Positions 1 to 8,543 of a DNA stretch of 23,386 nucleotides are shown here, piece after piece. The DNA is taken from the NCBI GenBank assembly GCA_034440595.1, contig JAWXCH010000462.1, positions 1 to 23,386 of the forward strand, written 5' to 3'. A model generated the notes under the pieces. That model saw only the letters and a program-made list of their open reading frames with translations. It ran no database searches and was not told the DNA's origin. Each line of letters opens with the position of its first letter. Within the stretch, counting starts at the first letter, position 1. This DNA comes from JAWXCH01 sp034440595 (GTDB taxonomy: Bacteria > Planctomycetota > Planctomycetia > Pirellulales > JALHPA01). The translations under genes were made by a program, and so were the position numbers.

Positions 1-951
1 GCTCTGGAAGAGTATGCCGCCGCCGGCGGGGGTGTTGCGTTTTTCGTAGGCGATCGTTGTTCCGCTCAGACCTATAACTCGCAGTTGTATCGAGACGGCA
101 AGGGGATTTTTCCGGTTCCACTGGTCGACCAGACCGCTTTGCCGTTGGGAGTTTCCGAAAAGACGCCCGATCTCGAAGCAACTTCGCATCCAGTGTTCGG
201 TAAATTCGGTGAAGGCCGCAATCCATTCATTGATGCCGTCAATATCGACCGTTACTTTGCCGTGCAAAAAAGCTGGACGCCACCTGCCGGCTCATCGGTC
301 AAGGTCATTGCTCGTCTGCGAAACGGTGCGCCGCTGATCGTCGAACAGGAATTTGGCAAAGGACATGTGATTGCAGTTCTGACCACTGCCTCGCCAGCTT
401 GGAATAATTGGGCGCAGGCGAATCCGAGTTACATCGTGACGATGCAGCAAATGCAGGCGTACTTGTCCGCTTGGAAGCAAGGAGATCCATCGCGTCCAGT
501 AGGCACTCCACTTCGCGAGCGCGTCGTCGGTAACTACGCCACCGAGGTCGGGTTTGTCACTCCACTCGACGGCGCAGAGGGAATGTTCACCGCACAAGCA
601 GAACTGGTCGATGGTGCCTTGTCCATCGGGTTTGAAAACACCGACAAGAGCGGCATTTATGAAGCGCGATTGACGGACCTGGAGGGCAAAGCCGAAGTAC
701 TTCAGTTCGCATATAACGTCGACGCCAAAGAAGGGGATCTGGCGATTGTCAACGAACAGCAAATGTCCGATCGCTTGGAGAACGTGATCTATCAATTTCA
801 TCGCGCTGCGGACATCACGGCTGGTGGCAAGGAAATCGGCCAGAATCTCAGTGAGCCTCTGCTGTATCTGCTGGTGGCCATGCTGATCGGAGAACAACTC
901 CTGGCGTACTCGGCCAGTTATCATTCACCTGCTCGGGAGCTGGCTCGTTAA
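1..951 (+). CDS. BatA-like membrane protein, C-terminal part (5' end outside window)
   Basis: The frame is open from base 1, so the start lies upstream. The first visible residues (LEEYAAAGGGVAFFVG) resemble the glutamine-amidotransferase-like segment near the end of the large BatA-type membrane proteins of planctomycetes. Next comes a conserved-looking block around 300-470 (ARLRNGAPLIVEQEFGKG, then LTTASPAWNNWA). The protein ends in a single hydrophobic helix (about 835-915) and a short tail, so most of this part should lie on the outer face of the membrane. The stop TAA overlaps the next start by one base (TAATG, 949-953), which implies translational coupling with the VWA gene. In related bacteria such genes follow a MoxR ATPase and a DUF58 gene; that part would be upstream and is not visible. 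Function within the family is poorly defined (aerotolerance or envelope assembly is only suggested). Confidence 0.8.
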   Translation, partial: ALEEYAAAGGGVAFFVGDRCSAQTYNSQLYRDGKGIFPVPLVDQTALPLGVSEKTPDLEATSHPVFGKFGEGRNPFIDAVNIDRYFAVQKSWTPPAGSSVKVIARLRNGAPLIVEQEFGKGHVIAVLTTASPAWNNWAQANPSYIVTMQQMQAYLSAWKQGDPSRPVGTPLRERVVGNYATEVGFVTPLDGAEGMFTAQAELVDGALSIGFENTDKSGIYEARLTDLEGKAEVLQFAYNVDAKEGDLAIVNEQQMSDRLENVIYQFHRAADITAGGKEIGQNLSEPLLYLLVAMLIGEQLLAYSASYHSPARELAR

Positions 952-2879
952 TGTTTGATGCAAGCTTTTTAATAGCCGAAGCTGGCACTCGTACACGGTA
1001 TGAGTGGACGCGGTTGCTGACCTACACCGAATGGTGGCAAAAGCCACTGCTGGTGCTGGTCTGCTTATTGGTGGTCGCATACGTGATCTATATGTATCGC
1101 CGTGACAGCGTAGAGCTAAAACGCGGTGTCGGCGTTTTGCTAGCGATCCTGAGATTGGCCGCCTTCGCCGGCTTGCTGCTGAATTACCTCGATCTGCAGA
1201 AACGGACCGACGTACTGAGTGTTCAAAATTCGCAAGTTGCGGTGATGATCGATGTTAGCACCAGCATGGGACAGCCTCCCGGCGAGACTGTGCTAAGTGG
1301 ATCGGCCTCAAGTCGAATGGATCAAGTCACCGATGCACTGACGAAAACCGATTTGATCCGTCGGTTGCGACAGAAGCACGACATCACGTTTTATCGATTT
1401 GATGAGCAGCTTGTCCGGGTAGCCACGTTTGCCAGGTTGCAGCCAAACGCAGATGAAAAACAGGCCAATCAACCGACTCAGATAGCTGGTGGAGCGGTTA
1501 GCGAAGACGCTGCCAAGAACGACAAATCCAAGGACGAGAACGCCGGCAAGGCTTCGCCATCTGGTGATCCTGATGGGGATGCATCGGCTGTTAAGCCTAT
1601 CGATTGGAAAACGGTCCTGGTTGCCAAGGGGACCGAATCGCGCTATGGCCAGAACCTGAGGCAATTGGTCAACGATCTGCGTAACGCACCCCTCGCCGGC
1701 CTGGTCATTGTTGGCGACTTTGCGCAGAACGCGGGAATCGATGTCAATGCTGCCATTCAATTGGCTAGCGAGGCGCAGATCCCTGTCCACACCATCGGGC
1801 TTGGTTCCGACCGCGTGGCAGTGAATGCCGCCATCGTCGATTTCAAAGTTCCAGCCCGCGCTTATCCGGGCGACAAGTTCCAGATTGAAGCTCTGGTGCA
1901 AGGCAAGGAACTCGCAGGACGGAACGTAACCGTGGAGTTGGTTTCGCGCCTCGGATCCGATCAGGCCAACAACGCGCAGGAAACATTGGATGCTCGTGAG
2001 GTGGTGCTGCTCGGTGACAATCGTGATATGCGTCCACTGAAGTTTGAATTGCCGGGAATCACTCAGCCGGGCCGCCGGACCTATACCTTGCGTCTGAAGG
2101 GAATCAATCAGGATAGTAATCCGACCGACGATCAGATCTCGGCGGATCTGGAAATCGTTGAGCGCAAGAATACGGTGTTGTTGTTTTCCGGTGGGCCGAC
2201 CCGTGAGTACCAGTTCCTGCGTAACCAGTTGAAGCGCGACAAAGATACCGAGGTAGACGTTTATCTGCAAAATGCGCCGGAAGGAATCTCGCAAGATGCC
2301 CGCGCCGTCTTGACCAGTTTTCCAAAAACGATGAAGGAGCTGGCAGAGTACGATACGATCGTAGCCTTTGATCCAGATTGGCGCGAATTGAGGACCGAGC
2401 AAATTCAACTTTTGGATGACTGGCTGTTCAAAGAATCCGGAGGTCTGGTAGTCATTGCCGGGCCGATCTACATGGAGCACTGGATTCAATCCAAGGATCT
2501 GGCCAAGATTCGTTCGATCTATCCGGTGGAATTTCATACCCGGCTATTGGCGCTGGATGACTCCAAGTTTGGTTCGACTACCCCTTGGCCGATTGAATTC
2601 TCACGCGAAGGACTGGACGCAGAATTCCTCTGGCTAGGCTCTGGTGCCGAAGAGAGTTTGCGAAATTGGAGCGACTTTCCTGGTGTCTTTGGTTTTTATC
2701 AGGTCAAGGGAGCCAAGCCCGGTGCGGTGGTCTATGGCCGCTACTCCGACCCCGAGGCAGGTCTCTCGGATGGCAAGCCCGTGTTTCTGGCCGAACAGTT
2801 CTGGGGCTCCGGCCGCGTATTCTATATCGGCAGCGGTGAGTTTTGGCGACTGCGCGAGCAGTCCGTAGGATTCGTGTAG
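951..2879 (+). CDS. VWA-domain membrane protein, N-terminal part ending at an in-frame TAG
   Basis: The product has 642 residues. Two membrane helices lie near residues 32-50 and 60-80. A von Willebrand A domain follows, with the metal-ion (MIDAS) motif DVSTSM giving D101, S103 and S105. The domain is interrupted by a charged, low-complexity insert (about 165-215). After it come an Ig-like region and a GATase-like segment (about 405-630) ending in FYIGSGEFWRLRE. Homologous planctomycete proteins continue after this point, and here the same frame is open again directly after the TAG at 2877-2879 up to 3512. The TAG therefore looks like an interruption of a gene of about 853 residues. The start is chosen by the TAATG overlap with the preceding gene and a GGGAG at 935-939. 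Expected role: a scaffold in a MoxR/BatA-type membrane complex (inference). Confidence 0.8.
   Translation: MFDASFLIAEAGTRTRYEWTRLLTYTEWWQKPLLVLVCLLVVAYVIYMYRRDSVELKRGVGVLLAILRLAAFAGLLLNYLDLQKRTDVLSVQNSQVAVMIDVSTSMGQPPGETVLSGSASSRMDQVTDALTKTDLIRRLRQKHDITFYRFDEQLVRVATFARLQPNADEKQANQPTQIAGGAVSEDAAKNDKSKDENAGKASPSGDPDGDASAVKPIDWKTVLVAKGTESRYGQNLRQLVNDLRNAPLAGLVIVGDFAQNAGIDVNAAIQLASEAQIPVHTIGLGSDRVAVNAAIVDFKVPARAYPGDKFQIEALVQGKELAGRNVTVELVSRLGSDQANNAQETLDAREVVLLGDNRDMRPLKFELPGITQPGRRTYTLRLKGINQDSNPTDDQISADLEIVERKNTVLLFSGGPTREYQFLRNQLKRDKDTEVDVYLQNAPEGISQDARAVLTSFPKTMKELAEYDTIVAFDPDWRELRTEQIQLLDDWLFKESGGLVVIAGPIYMEHWIQSKDLAKIRSIYPVEFHTRLLALDDSKFGSTTPWPIEFSREGLDAEFLWLGSGAEESLRNWSDFPGVFGFYQVKGAKPGAVVYGRYSDPEAGLSDGKPVFLAEQFWGSGRVFYIGSGEFWRLREQSVGFV
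2877..2879 (+). other. In-frame TAG interrupting the VWA gene
   Basis: Codons before and after this TAG form one continuous protein-like frame: WRLREQSVGFV, stop, ELYTKLLRHVSQGRLLRGS. The downstream words are the conserved continuation seen in this type of protein as I remember the family. No frameshift is needed. A single change (for example GAG to TAG) would explain it. A sequencing error, a true nonsense mutation, readthrough, or restart in the second half are all possible. Confidence 0.75.
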
Positions 2880-2897
2880 GAACTGTATACCAAGCTA

Positions 2898-3512
2898 TTG
2901 CGGCACGTCTCGCAAGGTCGACTTCTGCGAGGCTCACGCAGTGGAAATATGCTGCTCGAGCGGGATCATTACACGCTAGGTAGTACCGTGGTGGTACGTG
3001 CTCAGTTGAATGATGCCCAACATGAACCGCTGACGGTTCCTGAGGTTTCGGTTCAGGTCGCGCGTCCTGATTTTTCGACCACTCCAGTGAAGCTGATGGC
3101 CGACAAGAGTCGCCCGGGCATGTACTCTGGACAATTCCCAGTTTTGCAGCCGGGAAGTTATCAACTGGAATTGCTGGTCCCCGAGAGCACTGAACCGCCG
3201 TTGGTAAAGCGCCTTGTGGTGACTTCGCCGCAACTCGAAATTGAAGACCCACGACGGCGAGATGACGTCGCTCAGCAGATTTCCGAAGGGACCGGCGGAA
3301 GGTTTTATATTGGCATGGAAGCAGCACTGGGACAGGGAGGGGGAGAATCCGTGGTGGCACTGCTCGACAAACGCGAACAGACCCGCACGACGTACGAATC
3401 CGAATCGCGCGATCGCGAGTGGGACGAGATTTGGATGCGGTCGATTCTGTTTTTCGTTTGTGGTTGCCTCTGTTTGGAATGGTTGATCCGGCGAGTATGC
3501 CGGCTGTCGTAA
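2898..3512 (+). CDS. VWA-domain protein, C-terminal part after the in-frame stop
   Basis: This is the separated C-terminal part (about 200 residues) of the preceding VWA protein, in the same frame. It contains an Ig-like beta region (LGSTVVVRAQL to LELLVPES) and ends in one hydrophobic helix (SILFFVCGCLCLEWLI) with a basic tail, so it would anchor in the membrane. If it is translated alone, candidate starts are TTG at 2898, with an AGGAA at 2878-2882 rather far upstream, or ATG at 2949 with no clear ribosome binding site. Neither is convincing, which favours a broken or misread single gene of 951-3512. The second half shows no frameshift or further stop, so any inactivation would be recent. 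Confidence 0.65.
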   Translation: MRHVSQGRLLRGSRSGNMLLERDHYTLGSTVVVRAQLNDAQHEPLTVPEVSVQVARPDFSTTPVKLMADKSRPGMYSGQFPVLQPGSYQLELLVPESTEPPLVKRLVVTSPQLEIEDPRRRDDVAQQISEGTGGRFYIGMEAALGQGGGESVVALLDKREQTRTTYESESRDREWDEIWMRSILFFVCGCLCLEWLIRRVCRLS

Positions 3513-3587
3513 GGCCAAGTACTGACTGCAAGAAACCAATAATTAAGTCAACGTGACGAAGTAGATTTTCAGCGAACTGTTTAGCTC

Positions 3588-6161
3588 ATGGCCACGCAAG
3601 TAGAACCAGATACCATCGACCTGAAGTCTCCGTTCCAGCCATTACTGTCTGGACTGCGGCGCAGAATCCAGTCATACATCTGGTTTCAGGGGATCGCATT
3701 GGCGCTGGGCTGGTTGTTTCTGGCTTTTTGGATCAGCCTGGCGCTGGACTGGATGATCGAACCACCGCCGGTTGTGCGAGGTATCGCGCTGGTCGCGGTC
3801 GCTGGAGTATTTGTCTGGATCGTTTACCACTATATCCTCGCCAGAATCGCTGTCCCGCTCACCGATGCGAACATGGCGGTGCTTCTGGAACGTCGCTATC
3901 GCGGATTTCGCGATGGATTGCTCACCAGTGTCGAACTTGGTGAGCGATCTGAAAATAGCGATTCTACAAGTACGCAACGCGGTGGAACATCTGGCGCTTG
4001 CTACGGCACCGAGCTATTCAATCTTCAGATGCTGACCCATACGCGCGATGAGGCGCTCCGGGAGTCGGCTCAGGTTCGCGTTGGAGAAGTGTTCCAGAAC
4101 AGAACCCTGGCCCGTGCGGTAGTGATTGCGATATTGCTGGCCGCGTCGGTCGTGGTATTTGCAGTGCTTGCCCCTAGTGCATTTCAAACATGGACCCAGC
4201 GCGTGATTTTGCTATCGCAAGAGCTGTGGCCACGCAAGACACGGCTGTCGATGGTCGGCTTTGAAAACGGCGTGATGAAAGTCGCGCGAGGGGGAGACTT
4301 CCGCGTTGTCGCGCAGGCCGATCGCAAGTTTGTCGTGCCGGAGGATGTTCAGATTCGCTTTCGAACCGACGACGAGAATTCCGGCCGCGAGATCATGCAT
4401 CAAGATTCGGCTGGTCCGGGCGACCCGTTTCAGCCATTTTTTCACGTCTTTCCAGGGATACTGTCCAGTCATACGTTCGATGTCCTGGGTGGAGATGACC
4501 GGATTCGCGACTTGCGAATCGAAGTGGTGGACAATCCAACCGTCGCCGAAATGACGTTGTACTGCGAGTACCCTGCGTACATGCACCGCTCACCGCGCGA
4601 GTTGCGAGTGACCGGTCTGATGCAGTTGCCGATGGGAACCAAGATTCGCATTCAAGCCAAATCGAACAAACCGCTGCAGCGCGTGAAGATTGAACGAGTA
4701 CTGGATGAATCGATTGAGGCAATCGAGACGATCGATAAGTTTGCCGGCCAGGACCAACGCGAATTCTCCGTGCAGTTGGAGCCACTCTCTGAAGATGTTC
4801 GCTTGCAATTTATGCTTTTGGACACCGACAACATCCTCGGCCGTGACCCGGTCCGACTGGATCTGACTCCCGTCCCTGATGACTCGCCAAAGATCAATCT
4901 GCAGATGCTAGGGGTCAGCTCGGCGGTCACTCCGAACGCACGATTGCCCCTCTCTGGCGAAATAGTCGACGACTACGGCATTGGACCGATCTGGATTGAG
5001 TACCAATTGGGGGACGCAGCCGTTGCGACTCAGCCATTTTCGCGCCAGGCGAATGGTGGCGACGTGATGAAGTTCGACCGCGCGACTCCCGAAGCATTTG
5101 ATTTGAAAGATTTGTCGACGCTTCCGCGCTTGCTGAGTACAGCGGTTTCTATCGGCAAGCCTGCTCCTGCAGATGTTACCGGCAGTCCAGCCGACACTTC
5201 GGACGATGCTGCACCGTCCAGTACTGCTCCACCTGCGTCCACACCACCTGAGTCGACACCATCTGAGTCCACACCACCGACCGGCGAAGTCGTAGCTTCT
5301 GCCCCGCCCAGGGAGTTGCCGCCGCTGGTGATTGAACCCGGCCAGCGGCTGGCGTTGCTTGTCAAAGCTGAGGATCTGTCGACATTGAAAGCGCTCCCGA
5401 ATGTCGGCCTCGGCGTTCGCTACGTTATAGACATTGTCACGCCCGATCAGTTGCTGGCCATGCTCGAGGCACGCGAGTTACTGTTGCGGCAGAAGTTTGA
5501 AACAATCATCGAAGAGTTGACCGCCACGCGGGATTTACTGGCCCGGCTGGAGGTAGCGGGTGACAAACAAAATCGACCGGAGACCTCTGAGGCGGTCAAG
5601 GATCAAGAGGGATTTGAGCCAGGGGATGAACTGCCCAAGGCGTCGAAGTCGGCTAACGATGGCAAAAGTAGCAAAACTGAAACGGACCAGGTGACTGCCG
5701 AACAGCGCACTTCGCTGATGCTTTCGCTGGAGCGCTGTGCGGATAATATTGAGCGGAGCGGATTTGAAACCGGTAAGGTTGGAGAGGGATTCTTAGAGAT
5801 TCGAGAAGAAATCGAGAACAACCGGATCGACAATCCTGCGACGTTGCGGCGACTGAAGGACGAAATCGCCGATCCCCTGTTGGCGATTTCGGTCGGTCGG
5901 TTTCCTGATTTGAAGAAGCGCATGGCCGAGTTGCAGAAGGTGGCGATGGATCCCAATGCTGCCCCGCAGGCGCAGACCGCCGCCATCAATGAGGCCACCA
6001 AGATTCTGGCCGATATGCAGACCATTTTGGACAAAGTGATTGAAATGGCTACGATCAATGAGCTGGCGGACAAGCTGCGTAAGCTCATTGAAGAGCAAAA
6101 GGATCTGAATTCAGAGACGAAACGGCAGCAAATACGGAGTCTGCGCAGTTTGACTGAGTAG
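3588..6161 (+). CDS. Large membrane protein with coiled coils (planctomycete envelope family)
   Basis: The product has 857 residues. Two membrane helices sit near residues 33-55 and 64-84, and a third near 174-196. The rest is predicted outside the cytoplasm: beta-rich segments (about 210-470), a Pro/Ser/Thr/Glu linker (about 525-580) and a long helical, coiled-coil-rich C-terminus (about 610-857). The architecture resembles DUF4175-like proteins that follow BatA/VWA genes, but I cannot confirm the family by search. No enzymatic motif was seen, so a structural or scaffold role is likely. It lies 75 bases after the VWA gene in the same direction, and the ATG at 3588 has only a weak ribosome binding site. 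The linker contains a small tandem repeat at 5229-5273. Confidence 0.85.
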   Translation: MATQVEPDTIDLKSPFQPLLSGLRRRIQSYIWFQGIALALGWLFLAFWISLALDWMIEPPPVVRGIALVAVAGVFVWIVYHYILARIAVPLTDANMAVLLERRYRGFRDGLLTSVELGERSENSDSTSTQRGGTSGACYGTELFNLQMLTHTRDEALRESAQVRVGEVFQNRTLARAVVIAILLAASVVVFAVLAPSAFQTWTQRVILLSQELWPRKTRLSMVGFENGVMKVARGGDFRVVAQADRKFVVPEDVQIRFRTDDENSGREIMHQDSAGPGDPFQPFFHVFPGILSSHTFDVLGGDDRIRDLRIEVVDNPTVAEMTLYCEYPAYMHRSPRELRVTGLMQLPMGTKIRIQAKSNKPLQRVKIERVLDESIEAIETIDKFAGQDQREFSVQLEPLSEDVRLQFMLLDTDNILGRDPVRLDLTPVPDDSPKINLQMLGVSSAVTPNARLPLSGEIVDDYGIGPIWIEYQLGDAAVATQPFSRQANGGDVMKFDRATPEAFDLKDLSTLPRLLSTAVSIGKPAPADVTGSPADTSDDAAPSSTAPPASTPPESTPSESTPPTGEVVASAPPRELPPLVIEPGQRLALLVKAEDLSTLKALPNVGLGVRYVIDIVTPDQLLAMLEARELLLRQKFETIIEELTATRDLLARLEVAGDKQNRPETSEAVKDQEGFEPGDELPKASKSANDGKSSKTETDQVTAEQRTSLMLSLERCADNIERSGFETGKVGEGFLEIREEIENNRIDNPATLRRLKDEIADPLLAISVGRFPDLKKRMAELQKVAMDPNAAPQAQTAAINEATKILADMQTILDKVIEMATINELADKLRKLIEEQKDLNSETKRQQIRSLRSLTE
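5229..5273 (+). repeat. Three tandem 15-base units in the Pro/Ser/Thr linker
   Basis: Three adjacent 15-base copies (starting at 5229, 5244 and 5259) encode PPAST, PPEST and PSEST, residues 548-562 of the large membrane protein. Copies differ by one to three bases. The unit keeps the frame, so copy-number change would alter linker length without breaking the gene. Confidence 0.8.
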
Positions 6162-6242
6162 TGGCCAATTTGCGGTGAGAACGGCCTGTTTGCGGTGGTT
6201 TTCCGTTTCGGTGACGACAACGTATGATTTAACTGGCCAGAT

Positions 6243-6273
6243 CGGGAACTTTCCCGCCGGCTAAAGTGACTAA
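6243..6273 (+). promoter_or_regulatory. Possible ECF-type promoter and palindrome upstream of the K/D/S/G-rich gene
   Basis: The gap 6162-6361 holds no gene. It contains GGAACTT (6245-6251), a -35-like sequence of extracytoplasmic-function sigma factors, and GACTAA (6268-6273), a weak -10 candidate, 16 bases apart. The -35 lies inside a perfect palindrome, CGGGAA-CT-TTCCCG (6243-6256), which could itself be an operator. Earlier in the gap TTTGCGGTG occurs twice, 20 bases apart (6169 and 6189). The assignment is by eye only. Confidence 0.3.
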
Positions 6274-6361
6274 GCACTGAGATTATAAGTGTAGGCATAT
6301 AAGCTGTGATAAATTGCATTGAAATTAGTCTGCAACGGTTGCTGATTGAAGGAGTCCGGGC

Positions 6362-8437
6362 ATGAAGATCCATGAAGGAACATTGTTTTCGGCTTTCCTC
6401 GGATTGACGCTGGTCGTTGGCGTCATGCGGCTGTGCTATGCGCAGGCAGAGCCAGACACCGCTCAACCGACTACTTCTGAAAAGGCCGCGACTGAAACTC
6501 CAGTTGCCGAGGCTCCAAAATCCAAAGCCAGTCTGGCCGTTCGCCAAGAACGGCTGGGAAAAGAATTTCGCGATGTCGAAGGACTGATTCTGCGGCTGGC
6601 CGAAAGTTATGCCAAGAGCGACCCTCGGAAGGCAACGCTATTGAGAAAGGCTTACTCCAGCAGCAAAGACCGCCGCATTGATGGCAAGTTCAGCGAACTG
6701 GTGGAGTTGCTCGCCAAGGAAAAGTTGTTTGTGGCGACCAAGTCGCAGGCCGAAGTGCAGGTCGATTTGCAGAAATTGCTGGACCTGATTCTTAGCGGCG
6801 ATATCGATCGACAAATTCAGAACGAACGGAAGCTGATTAAGGAAGCGATTATCAAGCTGGAGCAGATACGCCTGCGCGAGGTAGAGAACCTGGAGCAGAC
6901 CGAAAACCAAGGGGATCTTCCGGACCTCTCCAAGAGCGAAGAGCGAAACATTGGTCGGCTGGAAGGACTCTTCAAGGACCTGCAGGCCCTTGCCGAATTG
7001 AGAAACGGTGGAGCCAACGGAGCGCCGGGCGACAAGTCAGACGGTGCAAAATCGGGCGATGCAAAATCCGAAGACAAAAAGTCGAAGGACGGCGATGCGA
7101 AAAGCGAGGACGCCAAGAAGGGGGACTCCAAGGGAGGGTCTGGCGATCCTTCCGATTCAGATAAGTCGAAGGATGGCAAGTCTGGGGATAGCAAGTCAGG
7201 AGACGGCAAAAAGAGCGATGGTAAGCAATCGGATGGTAAACAATCCGATGGCAAAAAAGGTGACGACAAAAAGGGAGATGGTAAGGAAGGGGATGCTAAG
7301 AAGAGTGACGGGAAAAAGTCCGACGCCGACAAGGGGGATAGTAAAAAGAATGATGATAAGAAAGGCGACGATAATAAGGGCGACGATAAGAAAGGGGATA
7401 GCAAAAGCGATTCTAAGAGTAGCGACGGTAAGGATAGCGATTCTAAAAAAGGTGACGCCAAAGGCGATTCGTCAGATAGCAAAGACGGCAAAAGCAGCAA
7501 GTCCTCCAGCAAGTCTCCACCTGCCGAAGGTTCAGGCGAATCAAGCGAGGGGGATGAATCCGAGAGTGAAGATACACCTCCAGAGCAATCTGATCCCGCC
7601 GACGTGCCGGCCCGCAAACGGGTGAAGGCGGCCGAAGAACGGATGAAAGAGGCCAAGCTTAAACTTGAAAAGGCCAATCGCAAGGGCGCCGCTGAAGAGC
7701 AAAAAAAAGCCATTGAAGAGTTGGAGCAAGCCAAGGCGGAGCTGGAAGAGATCCTCCGCCAGTTGCGTGAAGAAGAAGTTGAACGGGTACTGGCACAACT
7801 GGAGAGTCGCTTTCGCAAGATGCTGGACATGCAAGTGCAGGTCCACGCCGGCACACTCCGCCTCGACCGTGTTTCCGAAAACTCACGTGGCCGCGAGACA
7901 GAGATCGAAGCGGTCCGGCTGAGCCGCAAGGAAAAGGATATCGCCGACGAATGCCAACGGGCCATCATGCTGATGCGCGAAGAGGGGAGCGCGGTAGCGT
8001 TTCCCGAAGCAGCCGAGCAAATGCGCGAAGACATGCTCCAGGTCATGCATCGTTTGGAGCGTGCCAATGTCGCCGCCATCACGCAAAATCTGGAGCTTGA
8101 CATCGTCAAGGCTCTGGAAGAAATGATCGCCGCATTGAAAAAGGCGCAAAAGGACGCAGAGGCTGCCAAGGGTAGCTCACCACCTCCGGGCGGACCCAGC
8201 GCCGGGCAGCCCCAGCCGCTGGTCGACAAGATTGCCGAGTTAAAGATGATTCGTGCTTTGCAAATGCGTGTCAACACGCGTACTCAGTCTTATGGTAAAA
8301 TGTTGACAGACCCTGAGGTGGAAAGCGCCGACAAGCCAGAGTTGATCGAGGCCTTGGATCGCCTGAGCGAACGAGAGGAAAGAATCTATCGGATCACTCG
8401 CGATATTGTCGTCGGTAAGAACGAAGGGGCCGAATAG
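6362..8437 (+). CDS. Secreted coiled-coil protein with long K/D/S/G tract
   Basis: The product has 691 residues and no recognised domain. A signal peptide is likely (hydrophobic residues 10-26, possible cleavage after CYA near 27). Residues about 60-215 are helical and charged. Residues about 222-390 are almost only Lys, Asp, Ser and Gly (units such as KSDG, KKGD), followed by an acidic Ser/Glu stretch. Residues about 410-600 form long coiled coils (VKAAEERMKEAKLKLEKA, IEELEQAKAELEEILRQL). A short Gly/Pro linker and a final helix end the protein. An AAGGAG at 6349-6354, seven bases before the ATG, supports the start. Its place after the three-helix membrane protein suggests a partner in the same envelope complex, which is inference. 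Confidence 0.85.
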   Translation: MKIHEGTLFSAFLGLTLVVGVMRLCYAQAEPDTAQPTTSEKAATETPVAEAPKSKASLAVRQERLGKEFRDVEGLILRLAESYAKSDPRKATLLRKAYSSSKDRRIDGKFSELVELLAKEKLFVATKSQAEVQVDLQKLLDLILSGDIDRQIQNERKLIKEAIIKLEQIRLREVENLEQTENQGDLPDLSKSEERNIGRLEGLFKDLQALAELRNGGANGAPGDKSDGAKSGDAKSEDKKSKDGDAKSEDAKKGDSKGGSGDPSDSDKSKDGKSGDSKSGDGKKSDGKQSDGKQSDGKKGDDKKGDGKEGDAKKSDGKKSDADKGDSKKNDDKKGDDNKGDDKKGDSKSDSKSSDGKDSDSKKGDAKGDSSDSKDGKSSKSSSKSPPAEGSGESSEGDESESEDTPPEQSDPADVPARKRVKAAEERMKEAKLKLEKANRKGAAEEQKKAIEELEQAKAELEEILRQLREEEVERVLAQLESRFRKMLDMQVQVHAGTLRLDRVSENSRGRETEIEAVRLSRKEKDIADECQRAIMLMREEGSAVAFPEAAEQMREDMLQVMHRLERANVAAITQNLELDIVKALEEMIAALKKAQKDAEAAKGSSPPPGGPSAGQPQPLVDKIAELKMIRALQMRVNTRTQSYGKMLTDPEVESADKPELIEALDRLSEREERIYRITRDIVVGKNEGAE
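7027..7530 (+). repeat. Low-complexity coding tract (Lys/Asp/Ser/Gly)
   Basis: Degenerate codon-level repeats encode mixed 3-5 residue units (SDGK, GDDKK, GDSK, SDSK). Third positions vary (AAA/AAG, GAT/GAC, GGT/GGC), so copies are not recent slippage products throughout; the most alike are the neighbouring KQSDG units near 7220-7255. The product is a polyampholyte, expected to be disordered. The bias also opens long false frames on both strands here. Confidence 0.8.
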
Positions 8438-8451
8438 CTCGGCTGATGCAA

Positions 8452-8479
8452 CTCGGTCCATTTTGCCAATTTGGACGAG
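8452..8479 (+). other. Weak hairpin between the two coiled-coil/secreted genes
   Basis: CTCGGTCCA (8452-8460) pairs with TGGACGAG (8472-8479) with one bulge and an 11-base loop. No T-run follows, so it is not a standard terminator. It might be a processing or attenuation structure in the 106-base gap, or chance. Confidence 0.25.
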
Positions 8480-8543
8480 ACAGAGCGTAGCAGTTTAAGA
8501 AGGAAGTTCAGTGCGGCAGGTGCTTTGAGATGAGGAACGTCGA

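Noticed and set aside
1308..2537. 409-codon minus-strand frame opposite the VWA gene
   Set aside because: Shadow of a gene with clear VWA motif and membrane helices; its translation shows no family features.
7008..7625. Plus-strand frame overlapping the K/D/S/G tract
   Set aside because: Arg/Lys/Met-rich shadow of the repeat in another frame, without a start signal.
6817..8277. Long minus-strand open frame (486 codons, Ser/Leu/Phe/Pro-rich) opposite the coiled-coil gene
   Set aside because: It is the reverse reading of Lys/Asp/Ser/Gly codons; it has no domain, and the plus-strand gene has a signal peptide, ribosome binding site and coiled coils.
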